A stretch of DNA of 50,470 nt from Achromobacter aegrifaciens (GCF_902859735.1 NZ_CADIJY010000024.1:1-50470), one strand, 5' to 3'; counted from the first letter of the stretch, positions 1 to 9,147 are shown. Notes: generated from the sequence alone by a model not told the origin. A program made the numbers and translations.

Positions 1-210
1 GGCGCGGGCGCCTCCGCCGGCGCGCCTCCCGCCACGGGAGGATCGGGCGGCACGAGCGGCGGCGCGGCCAACGGCGGACTGCTCGGTGGTTTGCTGGGCG
101 GGGTGACGGGCAGCCTGACGGGCGGCACGGCGGCGGGCGGGTCTTCCGGCGGGACCGCCAACGGCGGCCTGCTGGGCGGACTGCTCGGCGGCCTGGCCGG
201 CAAGAAGTAA
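1..210 (+). CDS. C-terminal end of a glycine-rich repeat protein (partial)
   Basis: The frame is open from the first base of the window to a TAA at 208-210 and gives 69 residues, so the start lies outside. The segment is nearly all Gly, Ala, Ser, Thr and Leu. It holds two copies of a block reading ANGGLLGGLLGG (the first at about residues 23-34, the second near the end) and finishes in a Lys-Lys dipeptide. No catalytic motif is visible. Such Gly/Leu-rich tails occur in small exported or surface proteins of this bacterial group, but no function can be assigned from the fragment. It ends 28 bp before the MarR-type gene on the same strand, so the two may be cotranscribed. Confidence 0.6.
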   Translation, partial: GAGASAGAPPATGGSGGTSGGAANGGLLGGLLGGVTGSLTGGTAAGGSSGGTANGGLLGGLLGGLAGKK

Positions 211-238
211 TCCATCGCAACCGCCAGGAACCCACATC

Positions 239-784
239 ATGCTGCAACAACAGACCTACTTTCACCACGAGCATGTGACCGGCATGGCTGAATCAGCAGT
301 AAGCAACCGGCGGTCCGGCATGCTGGACGAAATCGTCCTGCTGCTGGGCCGGCAGTTCGCCGCCTACAACGCGGCATGCCAGTCGGCCCTGGCGGAGAAG
401 CTGGGCATTCCCCTGGCGGATCTGAAGGCGCTGGAGCTGGTCATGGAGTTCGATGCCCTTCCAACCGGCCATCTGGCCCAGTTGATGGGCATCAGCTCCG
501 GCGGCGCGACCGCCTTGATCAACCGGCTGGAGGCGGCCGGTTATGTCCAGCGCGGCCGCCACCCGCTGGACCGCCGGATGATCGTGATCCGGCCGGTCGA
601 GGAATCGTGCCAGGCGCTGGCGCAGGAACGGCAGTGGATCGCCGAGGCCATCGCCACGACGGCGCGCGGGTATGACACCACGGAACTGGAGGCAGTGCAT
701 GCGTTCCTGACGCGTTGCGGCCGCAGCCTGAAGCGCGACACCCTGGCCTGGCTGGAGACAGGCAGCGCGCATCAGGCCGGGTAG
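239..784 (+). CDS. MarR-family transcriptional regulator
   Basis: This 181-residue protein has the layout of a MarR dimer: an N-terminal helix (about 25-55) and a winged helix-turn-helix (about 60-120). The recognition part reads HLAQLMGISSGGATALINRLE and is followed by the wing GRHPLDRRM, whose D-RR pattern is typical of MarR wings. C-terminal helices follow for dimerisation. The ATG at 239 is preceded by AGGAA at a suitable distance, so this start is preferred over the internal ATGs at 284 and 320. MarR proteins usually repress nearby genes and let go on binding a small phenolic or lipophilic ligand. The target here is unknown; the only gene upstream in the window is the glycine-rich fragment. 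It converges with the ABC importer operon. Confidence 0.85.
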   Translation: MLQQQTYFHHEHVTGMAESAVSNRRSGMLDEIVLLLGRQFAAYNAACQSALAEKLGIPLADLKALELVMEFDALPTGHLAQLMGISSGGATALINRLEAAGYVQRGRHPLDRRMIVIRPVEESCQALAQERQWIAEAIATTARGYDTTELEAVHAFLTRCGRSLKRDTLAWLETGSAHQAG

Positions 785-791
785 CAAGACG

Positions 792-811
792 GCGGGGGCC
801 TCCGCCCCCGC
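792..811. terminator. Shared hairpin terminator between convergent genes
   Basis: An 8-bp perfect GC stem (792-799 with 804-811) closes a 4-base loop in the 43-bp gap between the MarR gene and the converging ABC ATPase gene. There is no long T run on either side, so it may be a GC-only terminator working for both strands. Confidence 0.6.
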
Positions 812-827
812 TGCTTCGAACGCCCGA

Positions 828-2525
828 TCAGGCCGCTTCGCGCGGCCCGAAGTGCAGGCGCGGCACCGCGGCCAGCAACCTGCGCGTCATGTCCTGGCGC
901 GGTTCGTGCAGAACCGCATCGGCCTGTCCCAATTCGATGATGCGCCCGCCGTCCATGACGGCGATGCGGTCCGCCAGATATTCGACCACGCCGAAGTTGT
1001 GCGTGATGAACAGGTAGGCGATGCCCAACTCTGCCTGCAGCTCGCGCAGCAGGTCCAGGATCTGGGCCTGCACGGAAACGTCCAGCGCCGATGTGGGCTC
1101 ATCGCAGATCAACACTTTGGGCTCGACCGCCAGCGCCCGCGCAATGGCGATCCGTTGACGCTGGCCGCCCGAGAATTCATGCGGATAGCGCGCCAGGGTA
1201 TTGGACGGCAGGCCCACACGCTCGATCAGCCTTGCGGCGTGCGTGCGGCGCGATTCCTTGTCCATGCCGCTGCGCAGGGACGCCAGCCCCTCATCCAGGA
1301 TGTCGCCCACCCGCATGCGCGGGTCGAGCGAGGCATAGGGATCCTGGAACACGATCTGGATGTCCTGCCTCAGGCGCTGCAGCGTGCGCCGGTCCGCGGA
1401 CAGCACGTCCTGCCCTTGCAGCATGGCCCGGCCTGAAACGCGTGCGCCGTCGATCAGGCGCAGCAGCGCCTTGCCCGTGGTGGTCTTGCCGCAGCCGGAC
1501 TCGCCCAGCAAGGCCAGCGTCTCGCCCGCCTTCAGGGTGAAGGTCACGCCATCCACGGCCTTGACCCAGCTTGCGATGCGCCGCAGCGGCCCCTTGCGCA
1601 CGGGGTAATGGACCTTCAGGTCCTGCACGTCCAGCACCACTGCCGCTTCGCCCGCCTGGGCGCTGGCGGCCAGCCGGGCCTCGTCGCGCGCCATGGCCTC
1701 GCGGCCGCTTGCCGTGAGCGGCGTGCCGCGCTTTTCAAACGTGGGGATCGCTTCGAACAACTGCCGCGCATAGGGATGTTTGGGTGCGCGGAAGAATTCC
1801 TCGGCGTCGGCGCTTTCAACGATCTCGCCGCCGCGCATCAGCGCCACATGATGGGCGACGTTCTTCACCACCGCGAGGTCGTGGGTGATCAGCAGCACCG
1901 CCATGCCCATTTCCCGCTGGATGTCGGCCAGCAGGTCCAGCACCTGCGCCTGCACCGTCACGTCCAGCGCGGTGGTGGGCTCGTCGGCGATGAGCAGCAC
2001 GGGCTCGGCCGCCAGCGCGATGGCGATCATGACGCGCTGCTTCTGGCCGCCCGAGAACTGGAAGGGATAGTCGTCGATGCGCCGCTCGGGCTCCGGGATG
2101 CCTACCCGCCGCAGCCAGTCCACGGCTCGGGCGCGCGCCGCCGCGCCACGCAAGGGAGTATGGGCGATCAGCGTTTCGATGATCTGGTCGCCCACCCGCA
2201 TGACCGGGTTCAGGCTGGTGGACGGCTCCTGGAAGATGATGCCGATGCGCCCGCCGCGCACGCCGCGCATGGCGCTTTCCGGCAGGCGGTTGAGGTCTTC
2301 TCCGTCCAGGTCGATCTGTCCGCCCACGATGCGGCCGGCGTCGGGCAGCAGGCGCAGGAGCGCCAGCGCCGTCATGCTCTTGCCGCACCCCGATTCGCCG
2401 ACCAGCGCAAAGGTCTGGCGCCTGGAGATCGCCAGCTGCAGGCGCTTGACCGCATGCGTCATGCCGCTTTCGCCGGCGATATCGACGTCCAGGCCGTGCA
2501 CTTCAAGCAAGGGAGCCTGGCTCAT
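828..2525 (-). CDS. Peptide-type ABC importer, double ATPase subunit (YejF/DppDF-like)
   Basis: This 565-residue protein fuses two ATP-binding cassettes that drive import through the two permeases encoded just upstream. Cassette 1 has Walker A GESGCGKS (about 43-50), signature FSGGQKQR and Walker B LLIADEP. Cassette 2 has Walker A GESGCGKT, signature FSGGQRQR and Walker B VLICDEP. Both carry the H of the switch loop (LLITHD, LFITHN). Each cassette is followed by an oligopeptide-transporter C-terminal stretch. The frame stays open far upstream, but the ATG at 2525 is the real start: it sits in an ATGA overlap with the end of the permease gene, and the protein begins right at the ABC domain. 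The fused form matches YejF of microcin C/oligopeptide importers; the substrate is not shown by sequence. Confidence 0.9.
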   Translation of the reverse strand: MSQAPLLEVHGLDVDIAGESGMTHAVKRLQLAISRRQTFALVGESGCGKSMTALALLRLLPDAGRIVGGQIDLDGEDLNRLPESAMRGVRGGRIGIIFQEPSTSLNPVMRVGDQIIETLIAHTPLRGAAARARAVDWLRRVGIPEPERRIDDYPFQFSGGQKQRVMIAIALAAEPVLLIADEPTTALDVTVQAQVLDLLADIQREMGMAVLLITHDLAVVKNVAHHVALMRGGEIVESADAEEFFRAPKHPYARQLFEAIPTFEKRGTPLTASGREAMARDEARLAASAQAGEAAVVLDVQDLKVHYPVRKGPLRRIASWVKAVDGVTFTLKAGETLALLGESGCGKTTTGKALLRLIDGARVSGRAMLQGQDVLSADRRTLQRLRQDIQIVFQDPYASLDPRMRVGDILDEGLASLRSGMDKESRRTHAARLIERVGLPSNTLARYPHEFSGGQRQRIAIARALAVEPKVLICDEPTSALDVSVQAQILDLLRELQAELGIAYLFITHNFGVVEYLADRIAVMDGGRIIELGQADAVLHEPRQDMTRRLLAAVPRLHFGPREAA

Positions 2526-4018
2526 GGCGCATCTCCCGGACGGGACTGGCGCGTATCGGTCGCCAGGGCCGTACGCGGTGCGCGGCCGAACAGGCCGAAC
2601 CGCGCCATGCGGCCAGGCTTGTAGCGGCGCGTACGCGGATCGAAGGCATCGCGCACCGCGTCGGCGAACAGGTTGGCGGCCAGCACCAGCGCCAGCATGA
2701 ACAGGAATGCGGTCAAGAGGTTCCACCAGATCATCGGGTCTCGGGACATTTCCAGACGGGCGCCATCGATCATGGAGCCGAAGGAGTTCATGCTGGGATC
2801 CACGCCTATGCCCAGATAGGACAGCACCGCCTCGTACAGGACCAGCCCGGAAAATTCCAGCACCACGGTAATCAGGACCAGATGCGCCACATTGGGCAGC
2901 AGATGGCGGGTCATGATGCGCCAGTGCGAGACACCGAAGGCCCGCGCCGCCTGCACGTATTCCAGCTCGCGCAGCTTGAGGGTTTCGGCGCGCAGCAGGC
3001 GGCACAGCCCGGCCCAGCCCGTGAAACCCAGGATCATGCAGAGCAGGAACAGCCGCAGGTCGGCGCGCGCGGCCGAGGTGTCGAACAGGTCGGCGTGATT
3101 GTCGATGTACACCTGCATCATCAACGCGCAGGCGGCCACGAGCAGCACGCCTGGAATCGAGGTGATGGTGGTGTAGAGATACTGGATGCCGTCGTCGACC
3201 TTGCCCTTGAAATAACCGGCGGCGATGCCGAAGACGATGGCCGGCGGCAGCATGGCTATGGTGGTGAGGCTGCCGATGACCAGCGCGGTGCGGATGCTCT
3301 TGAGCGCCTGCCACAACACGTCGTTGCCGATGCGGTCGGTGCCCAGCGCGTGATAGCCGCTGGACAGGCCGGCCAGGGCGCCCGCCGTCAGGCACAGCAG
3401 CGTGAAGGTGACGGCCATGGCGCGCCAGGGCACGTCCGAAGCCGCCTCCTCGGCGGCCCTTGCGGCGCGCCGCCTGGCCAAGCCCGCATACATCAGCCCG
3501 ATCACGACGGCGGACACCGCAAGCCCTGCGGCCAGGCCCAGCCCTAGCCGCTTGGCGACATCGCCCAGGTGGTCGCGATCGGCGTCTTCCAGATGCACGC
3601 CCGCCCCTCGCAGCCGGGGAAAGTCGCGCACCGGCTTGTCGTTGACGAGCATGGTTTCCTTGGTGAACTGCCGTATCGCCAAGGGCTCGGAATAGGTCTT
3701 TTCCGGCGTCGTCAGCACCGAGCCGGTGAGCAGCCCGTCCAGCGCCGAGCGCACCGCGGGCGCATAGGCCGGCGGTGCGTCGGCGGCCGCGCCGGGGGCC
3801 GGCGGCAGCAGCGGCCGGTAATGCACCGAGTCCAGCAGACCCACCACCACGAACGCGGTCAGGATCACCGCCGAGCACATGGCGGGCGTGTCGCGCGCCA
3901 CGCGCGCCCAGGTCGCGCGCAGGTTCGGGCTGCGCCGCACGTGCCAGACATAGGCAAGCGCGCCCAGCGCCATGAGCCACAGCGCGATATCGGTCCAGAG
4001 GAAGACGAACTTGGGCAT
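2522..4018 (-). CDS. Peptide-type ABC importer permease with a large insertion (YejE/DppC-like)
   Basis: This 498-residue inner-membrane protein is the DppC/YejE-type permease. The conserved HxLGTDRIGNDVL segment lies near residue 235, and the cytoplasmic EAA loop reads EYVQAARAFGVSHWRIMTRHLLPN. Ordinary family members are about 300-350 residues. Here roughly 150 extra residues lie between the first membrane segment and the HxLGTD motif, and they include at least two extra hydrophobic stretches (around 150-175 and 195-220). The gene overlaps the ATPase gene by 4 bp and follows the other permease with 5 bp between them, so all are one transcription unit. The family is clear; why the insert exists is not. 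Confidence 0.88.
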   Translation of the reverse strand: MPKFVFLWTDIALWLMALGALAYVWHVRRSPNLRATWARVARDTPAMCSAVILTAFVVVGLLDSVHYRPLLPPAPGAAADAPPAYAPAVRSALDGLLTGSVLTTPEKTYSEPLAIRQFTKETMLVNDKPVRDFPRLRGAGVHLEDADRDHLGDVAKRLGLGLAAGLAVSAVVIGLMYAGLARRRAARAAEEAASDVPWRAMAVTFTLLCLTAGALAGLSSGYHALGTDRIGNDVLWQALKSIRTALVIGSLTTIAMLPPAIVFGIAAGYFKGKVDDGIQYLYTTITSIPGVLLVAACALMMQVYIDNHADLFDTSAARADLRLFLLCMILGFTGWAGLCRLLRAETLKLRELEYVQAARAFGVSHWRIMTRHLLPNVAHLVLITVVLEFSGLVLYEAVLSYLGIGVDPSMNSFGSMIDGARLEMSRDPMIWWNLLTAFLFMLALVLAANLFADAVRDAFDPRTRRYKPGRMARFGLFGRAPRTALATDTRQSRPGDAP

Positions 4019-4023
4019 GGCGG

Positions 4024-5001
4024 CTACTCGAATCGGACGCGGGGGTCGGCCAGCGTGTAGGAAATGTCGGCCAGGATCAGCCCCACGATATAGAGGGCGG
4101 CGCCCAGGAACACCATGGCGCGCACGATGGAGAAGTCCTGCGCGTTGATGGCGTCGATGGTGTAGCTGCCCAGGCCGGGAATGCCGAAGAAGGACTCCGC
4201 GATCAGGCTGCCCATGAAGAGCAGCGGCAGCGCGGCCACCGTGCTGGTCAGGATGGGCAGCATGGCGTTGCGCAGCACGTGCCGGAACAGCACGATGCGT
4301 TCAGCCAGGCCCTTGGAGCGCGCGGTGCGCACATAGTCCTTGCCGATCTCCTCCAGGAACAGGGTGCGGTAGAAGCGCGCCTCCGGACCCAGCCGCGACA
4401 CGATCGCGACCAGCACCGGCAACGCCAGGAACTTGACCACGTCCAGCCCGCCCGAAAAGCCCGAGAACGGCACCAGCCGCAGCAGCTTCGCAAAGACCCA
4501 TTGGCCGGCGATGATGTAGAACAGGCTGGAGATGGACAGCAGCAGCACGCAGACCACCACGCCCCAGAAATCGAGCCGCGTGGCGCGGAAATACACCAGC
4601 GTCAGGGAAAAGACGATGCTGACGAAGAGCCCCAGGAAAAACGTAGGCACCGCCAGCGCCAGGCTGGGCCCCATGCGCGTCTTGATCTCGCGGCCGATGT
4701 CGCGTCCACCGTCCGACGCGCCGAAGTCCATGACCAGCAGAGGCACCGAACGCTGGTAGAACACCGTGTCGGTCAGCTGCGCCGCGCCTTGCGCCTTGGC
4801 GTTGAAGAACAGCGGTTTGTCGTAGCCGCGCTCGACCTTCCATTTCTCCACGGCTTCCTGGTTGGCGCGCTGCCCGCCGATGGCCAGCCGCGCCATGTCG
4901 TCGGGCGTATTCACGGCGAAGAACAGGATGAAGGTGAAAAGATTCACGCCGATCAGGATCAGCACGCCGTACAGCAACCGGCGGATCACGTAGCCGATCA
5001 T
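4024..5001 (-). CDS. Peptide-type ABC importer permease (YejB/DppB-like)
   Basis: This 325-residue permease has the DppB/YejB layout: an N-terminal membrane helix (YVIRRLLYGVLILIGVNLFTF), a periplasmic region, then about five more helices. The EAA loop reads EEIGKDYVRTARSKGLAERIVLFRHVLRNAMLP, and the C-terminal stretch (LADISYTLADPRVRFE) is typical of the family. It pairs with the permease encoded next to form the channel. The ATG at 5001 overlaps the stop of the binding-protein gene by 4 bp, which indicates translational coupling. Sequence length is close to the family norm, unlike its partner permease. Confidence 0.9.
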   Translation of the reverse strand: MIGYVIRRLLYGVLILIGVNLFTFILFFAVNTPDDMARLAIGGQRANQEAVEKWKVERGYDKPLFFNAKAQGAAQLTDTVFYQRSVPLLVMDFGASDGGRDIGREIKTRMGPSLALAVPTFFLGLFVSIVFSLTLVYFRATRLDFWGVVVCVLLLSISSLFYIIAGQWVFAKLLRLVPFSGFSGGLDVVKFLALPVLVAIVSRLGPEARFYRTLFLEEIGKDYVRTARSKGLAERIVLFRHVLRNAMLPILTSTVAALPLLFMGSLIAESFFGIPGLGSYTIDAINAQDFSIVRAMVFLGAALYIVGLILADISYTLADPRVRFE

Positions 5002-7232
5002 GATTGATGCTCCTTGCCCAGGGCCGGCGCGAATGCCGTCTGCCGTTCACGCCGCTTCAGCGCCACATACGACGGCCATATCGCCAGCGCCAGCAACAGC
5101 GCGAACAGGCCTATGGGCCACCACCTCGGATAGTTCCACTCGTCGATCTTCTGCTGCCGCAGGACCGGGTCTATCTTCATGTACTGCAGCGTATTGCGCA
5201 CCATCTGGGTCGGCTTGGCGTTGCCAACCCATTGCTGGTAGGCGCCGCCCGACATCGGAAAATAGCCGAACATCCAGGGCGCGTCGCGCTGCACGATGGC
5301 GGTCATCTTGGCGATGAGCTGTTCCTTTTCAGGGCCATCGTCCAGGAACTTCATCTGCTCGAAGAGGCGGTCGTATTCGGGGCTGGCGTAGTTGGCCGCG
5401 TTCTCGCCGCCGCCCTTGGCCTTGGCGTTGGGACCGTACAGCAGGAACAGGAAGTTCTCGGCGTCGGGATAGTCGGCGTTCCAGCCCCACAGGAAGATCT
5501 GCGCGGACCCGCGCATCATCTTGTCCTGGAAGCGGTTGTAGTCGGTGGCGCGCACGTCCAGCTGCACGCCGATCTTGGCCATCTGGCGCCGCATCCAGTC
5601 GAACTGCGGATTGGAGCCGCCGCCCTGCATCGAGTCGTAATAGAGCACCAGCGGCGCACCGGTCTTGGCGTTGCGGCCGTCTGGGTAGCCGGCTTCGGCC
5701 AGCAGGCGGCGGGCCACGTCCACGGACTTGCGCACGGGCTTGCCGTCGACCAGGTTGTAGACCACGGGGTTCACGCCCTCGGGCGGTTCGCGGTAGCCGA
5801 GCACGCCCGGCGGCACCGGGCCGTAGGCCACTGAAGCCTGGCTGTTTTCGAACACCGCGACGTACTCTTCCCAGTCGAAGGCGATGCTGATGGCCTGGCG
5901 CAGCTTGCGGTTCCGTTCTTCCTGCTCCGGCGTGTCGCCCTTGCCCACCACCGGGTCCAGCCAGTTGAAGCCCATGTACCAGTTGGCGGTCTCGACGGTC
6001 GTGGGCAGCTTGATGCCGTGTTCGTTGTACAGGCGCGCCTTGTCCTGGCTGTCGCCCGCCGCGACCAGCATGGCCACGCCGTACTCGCCGCGCTCGATCT
6101 GCGGCACGTCGTAATAGCCCTGCAGGAACTTGCCGGTCAGCGGGATGGCTTCCTTTTCGACGCTGAATTCCGCGCGGTCGATGAAGGGCGTGGGCTTGCC
6201 GCAGTCGGCCAGCAGCCCCGCGGCCGCGTCGCCGGGCTCGCCTTCGCAGGGATAGGGTTCGCCGTGGAAGTTGGGGTTGCGGCCCAGCACGTGGTGGCGG
6301 TTCTGCAGCGACTCCACCAGCATGTAGGGGCCGGTGCCGACTGGCCAGGTATTGAACGACAGGTCGTGCGCCGCCATGCCGGGCTGGCTGTAGAAGCGGT
6401 CCGCTTCCCAGGGGATGGGCGCGGTGAAGGTCATGGCCAGCCAGTACTTGAACTGCGGATACTTGCCGTTCACGCGGATGCGCAGCGTGTGCGGATCCAG
6501 CGCCTGCACGCCCGTAAAGCCGTCGGCCTCGCGCAGGTCCAGCCAGGGCGCACCGGCACCGCCCGGCATGTCTTGCCGCAGCGCCTGGTCGCGCTGGCGC
6601 AGCCGGTCCGCATACTCCTTCAGGCCCGTCACGTGCTCGGTCATGAGGCTGGAGATCGGCGACACCACGCGCGGGCTGACCAGGCGCCGGAACGCGTAGA
6701 CGTAATCGTCGGCCGTCAGTTCGCGCGTGCCGGTGCGCGGGAAATCGGGAATGTAGAACTTGTCGTCCAGTTCGCCCGGCGCAAGCGGAAAGTAGTCGTA
6801 GCTGCCATCGGTCTTGCGGGCGAATGCCGGGTGCGGCGCGTAGCGCGCCCCCGGCCGGATCTTGATGTCGTAGATGCTTTGCGCGATCTGCTCGCCGGGC
6901 GCGTCGGCGGGCAACGTATTGCCCTGCGCATCCAGGTAGACGGGCGGGTCGATCGACGCCGCCGCGCGCGGCACCAGCTCGTAGGGCCGCTTCAGGTAGT
7001 GGTAGCCGTACAGCGTCTCATAGATGTTGTACGTATAAGGGGTCTCGTCGCCGGAATAAGAGCTGGCCGGATCCAGGTACTTCGGAGATCGCTTGACGAA
7101 GGCGGAAAACAGCGTGTTCTGGCTTTCGGCGCCGGACGGATAGGGGCTGTTGATGGGGCTTTCTTGCGAGCAGCCCGCCAACGCCAGCGACAGCAGCATG
7201 GCCGCCGCCCAGAGCCGCTTCAATGCACGCAT
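4998..7232 (-). CDS. Family 5 solute-binding lipoprotein with a C-terminal membrane anchor
   Basis: This 744-residue protein is the extracytoplasmic receptor of the importer (SBP_bac_5, oligopeptide type). It begins with a lipoprotein signal ending in LALAGC, with Cys at about residue 21. The body has the family's typical features, such as TADDYVYAFRRLVSP near 170 and a late WGWNADYPDAENFLFLLYG segment that belongs to the binding fold. Unusually, the last 50 residues carry a hydrophobic helix (WWPIGLFALLLALAIW) followed by basic residues, so the protein could be fixed in the inner membrane at its C-terminus. The ATG at 7232 is chosen because it starts the signal peptide and follows GGAAGG-like purine sequence. 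First gene of a four-gene operon on the minus strand; the ligand is unknown. Confidence 0.87.
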   Translation of the reverse strand: MRALKRLWAAAMLLSLALAGCSQESPINSPYPSGAESQNTLFSAFVKRSPKYLDPASSYSGDETPYTYNIYETLYGYHYLKRPYELVPRAAASIDPPVYLDAQGNTLPADAPGEQIAQSIYDIKIRPGARYAPHPAFARKTDGSYDYFPLAPGELDDKFYIPDFPRTGTRELTADDYVYAFRRLVSPRVVSPISSLMTEHVTGLKEYADRLRQRDQALRQDMPGGAGAPWLDLREADGFTGVQALDPHTLRIRVNGKYPQFKYWLAMTFTAPIPWEADRFYSQPGMAAHDLSFNTWPVGTGPYMLVESLQNRHHVLGRNPNFHGEPYPCEGEPGDAAAGLLADCGKPTPFIDRAEFSVEKEAIPLTGKFLQGYYDVPQIERGEYGVAMLVAAGDSQDKARLYNEHGIKLPTTVETANWYMGFNWLDPVVGKGDTPEQEERNRKLRQAISIAFDWEEYVAVFENSQASVAYGPVPPGVLGYREPPEGVNPVVYNLVDGKPVRKSVDVARRLLAEAGYPDGRNAKTGAPLVLYYDSMQGGGSNPQFDWMRRQMAKIGVQLDVRATDYNRFQDKMMRGSAQIFLWGWNADYPDAENFLFLLYGPNAKAKGGGENAANYASPEYDRLFEQMKFLDDGPEKEQLIAKMTAIVQRDAPWMFGYFPMSGGAYQQWVGNAKPTQMVRNTLQYMKIDPVLRQQKIDEWNYPRWWPIGLFALLLALAIWPSYVALKRRERQTAFAPALGKEHQS

Positions 7233-7353
7233 GGAAACCTTCCCTTCGAATCGTTGCGACAGAGGATAGCAAACACGGGCCGGGGACCATACCCAGGCAT
7301 CCCCCAGGGCTGGCGGCGCTCGGGCGCGGCGTTCCGGGCCGGCCCGCGCGGGT

Positions 7354-8013
7354 TCAGCCGCACTGGCGCTGCCGCCAGCAGTCGTAGCGCCACTTCCAGG
7401 GTTGCATGGCGCCGGGCTGCGCCCACAGGCCGCGCCCGGCCGCCTTGGCCTGGCGCTGCAGGTCCGGCATGGCCTTGTCGCGCAGGTAGTCGCCCTGGCG
7501 CGCCGTATAGGCCCAGGCGTAGCCGGCCTCCACCTGCAGGCGGTTGGCCGAACGGCCGTCATCCAGGATCAGGGCGCAGACTTCCCGGCCGTACTGGTCC
7601 TTCTCGTAGCATTGCGCGCTTAGCGTCTTGCCCGCGACCAGGCCGGCCAGGTTCTTGCGCGCGGCCTCGGCATAGGGTTGCCCGGGCTGGTCGGACCCGT
7701 GGCCCTCTTCGGGCGCATCGATACTGTCCATGCGGATGCGGTGCTGACCGTCGGACGCGCGCAGCGTCACGGTGTCGCCGTCGGCCACGTTGACGATCAT
7801 GCCGGTAAGCGTATAGCTGCCCTGCGGAATGCCGCCAGCCAGCGTCGCGCCGGGCCGGCCCTGGGCTGAAGGCGCCGGCCGTTCAGCCCGGTCCTGCCCC
7901 TCTCTTCCCGAAGGCTGCAGCCAGTTGACGATGGCGCCTGCCGCCGCAAGGATCACGGCGACGATCAGGGCGGTCAGCTTGCTGCCGCCGCGTAAAGGGG
8001 ATTTGCCACGCAC
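7354..8013 (-). CDS. Thermonuclease-family (SNase) membrane-anchored or secreted nuclease
   Basis: The 219-residue protein has a basic N-terminus and one hydrophobic segment (about 12-30), then a staphylococcal-nuclease fold. Key parts are visible: VADGDT (calcium loop), RIRMDSIDAPE with the catalytic Arg and Glu, and YGREVC with the second catalytic Arg. It would cleave DNA or RNA outside the cytoplasm, as the family does. A late block CWRQRQC adds two Cys near the end that could form a disulfide. The start is a GTG at 8013 preceded by GGAG. It is monocistronic, between the importer operon and corA, both on the same strand. Confidence 0.85.
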   Translation of the reverse strand: MRGKSPLRGGSKLTALIVAVILAAAGAIVNWLQPSGREGQDRAERPAPSAQGRPGATLAGGIPQGSYTLTGMIVNVADGDTVTLRASDGQHRIRMDSIDAPEEGHGSDQPGQPYAEAARKNLAGLVAGKTLSAQCYEKDQYGREVCALILDDGRSANRLQVEAGYAWAYTARQGDYLRDKAMPDLQRQAKAAGRGLWAQPGAMQPWKWRYDCWRQRQCG

Positions 8014-8077
8014 CAGCCAGGCTCCAGGAAGGAAAACGCAGGCAGTTTGCCATAAAGGCGAGGCGTGGAGTCGTCCG

Positions 8078-9082
8078 CTACAGCCACCCCGACTTGCGGA
8101 AGCGCCAATACAGGACCGAACAGATCGACACGATGACGCCCAGCGTGATCGGATAGCCCCAGGGCGATTTCAGTTCGGGCATGAATTCAAAGTTCATGCC
8201 GTAGATGCCGGCAATGGCCGTGGGCACCGCCAGGATGGCGGCCCAGGACGCCAGCTTGCGGGTGGTGTCGTTCTGCGCGGCCTGGCCTATCATCAGGCTG
8301 GCTTCAAAGGCGAAGGCCAGGGATTCGCGCAGCGAGTTGAAAAGTTCATCCACGCGCAGCACGCGGTCGGCGACCTCGCCGAAATACGGACGGGCATGCT
8401 CGTCCACCGCGGACATCTCGACCCGCGCCAGGCGTCGGCAGATTTCGGCCAGCGGCGACACCACGGTATGGATGCGCAGCAGGTCGCGGCGCTGCCGGTA
8501 CAGCCTGCGGATGTCCGAGTCCTTGGCGCCTCGGATCAGCAGCTTCTGTTCGGCGCCTTCGACCACGGATTCGATCTTGCCGGCGGCCGCGACATAGCGA
8601 TCCACCAGCCAGTCCAGCAGTTCGGAAGCCACATAATCGCTGCCGCGCTTGAGCAGGTCGGGCGAGGCTTCCAGCCGTTCGCGCAAGGGGCTATGGCCGG
8701 CGGTGGCGCCGCGCCGCACCGTGATCAAAAAGCCATCGCCGATCAGGAACTGGGTCTCGCCGAAGATGGGGCGCTCGGCCTCGACCTCGACCGTGATGGC
8801 GACGATGAGGATCATGTTGCCGTAGTCGATGATCTTCGGCCGCCGGTGGGATTCCAGCATTTCTTCCTGGTTCTTGTCGCAGGCGCCGAGTTCGCTAGCG
8901 ACCTTCGCCAGCACTTCCGGGCGCGGATTGCGCAGGCCGATCCACAGCATGCCGTGGTCCTGGCTGACGTACTGGGCGACTTCGTCGATGGGAACCTCGC
9001 GTTCCCGCCGTCCGTTCACATAGGCGATCGATGCGACGACCTCTCGTTTCGAGTCGTCGGCGGTATGTTCTTCAGTAGACAT
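8078..9082 (-). CDS. corA: CorA-type magnesium channel
   Basis: The 334-residue protein is a CorA-family divalent-cation channel. A long soluble N-terminal domain (1-270) is followed by two membrane helices. The selectivity signature GMN sits between them inside YGMNFEFMPELKSPWGYP, which is close to the canonical CorA loop. The second helix ends in basic residues RKSGWL. The pentamer carries Mg2+ (also Co2+ or Ni2+) through the inner membrane. An ATG at 9082 is preferred to the GTG two codons upstream because it is a better codon and still has a GGG-rich site before it. No Mg-responsive leader was recognised in the short 5' gap. Confidence 0.92.
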   Translation of the reverse strand: MSTEEHTADDSKREVVASIAYVNGRREREVPIDEVAQYVSQDHGMLWIGLRNPRPEVLAKVASELGACDKNQEEMLESHRRPKIIDYGNMILIVAITVEVEAERPIFGETQFLIGDGFLITVRRGATAGHSPLRERLEASPDLLKRGSDYVASELLDWLVDRYVAAAGKIESVVEGAEQKLLIRGAKDSDIRRLYRQRRDLLRIHTVVSPLAEICRRLARVEMSAVDEHARPYFGEVADRVLRVDELFNSLRESLAFAFEASLMIGQAAQNDTTRKLASWAAILAVPTAIAGIYGMNFEFMPELKSPWGYPITLGVIVSICSVLYWRFRKSGWL

Positions 9083-9147
9083 AAACACCCTTTTGCAATG
9101 CGATCCCTGCCGGACAGCTTATGCGTATCGGCCGATGATAGCCCAGC

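Noticed and set aside
828-3980. Reading the ATPase frame as one 1050-residue protein
   Set aside because: The upstream 480 codons lie over the permease gene in another frame and are low complexity; the real ATG at 2525 is in an ATGA overlap.
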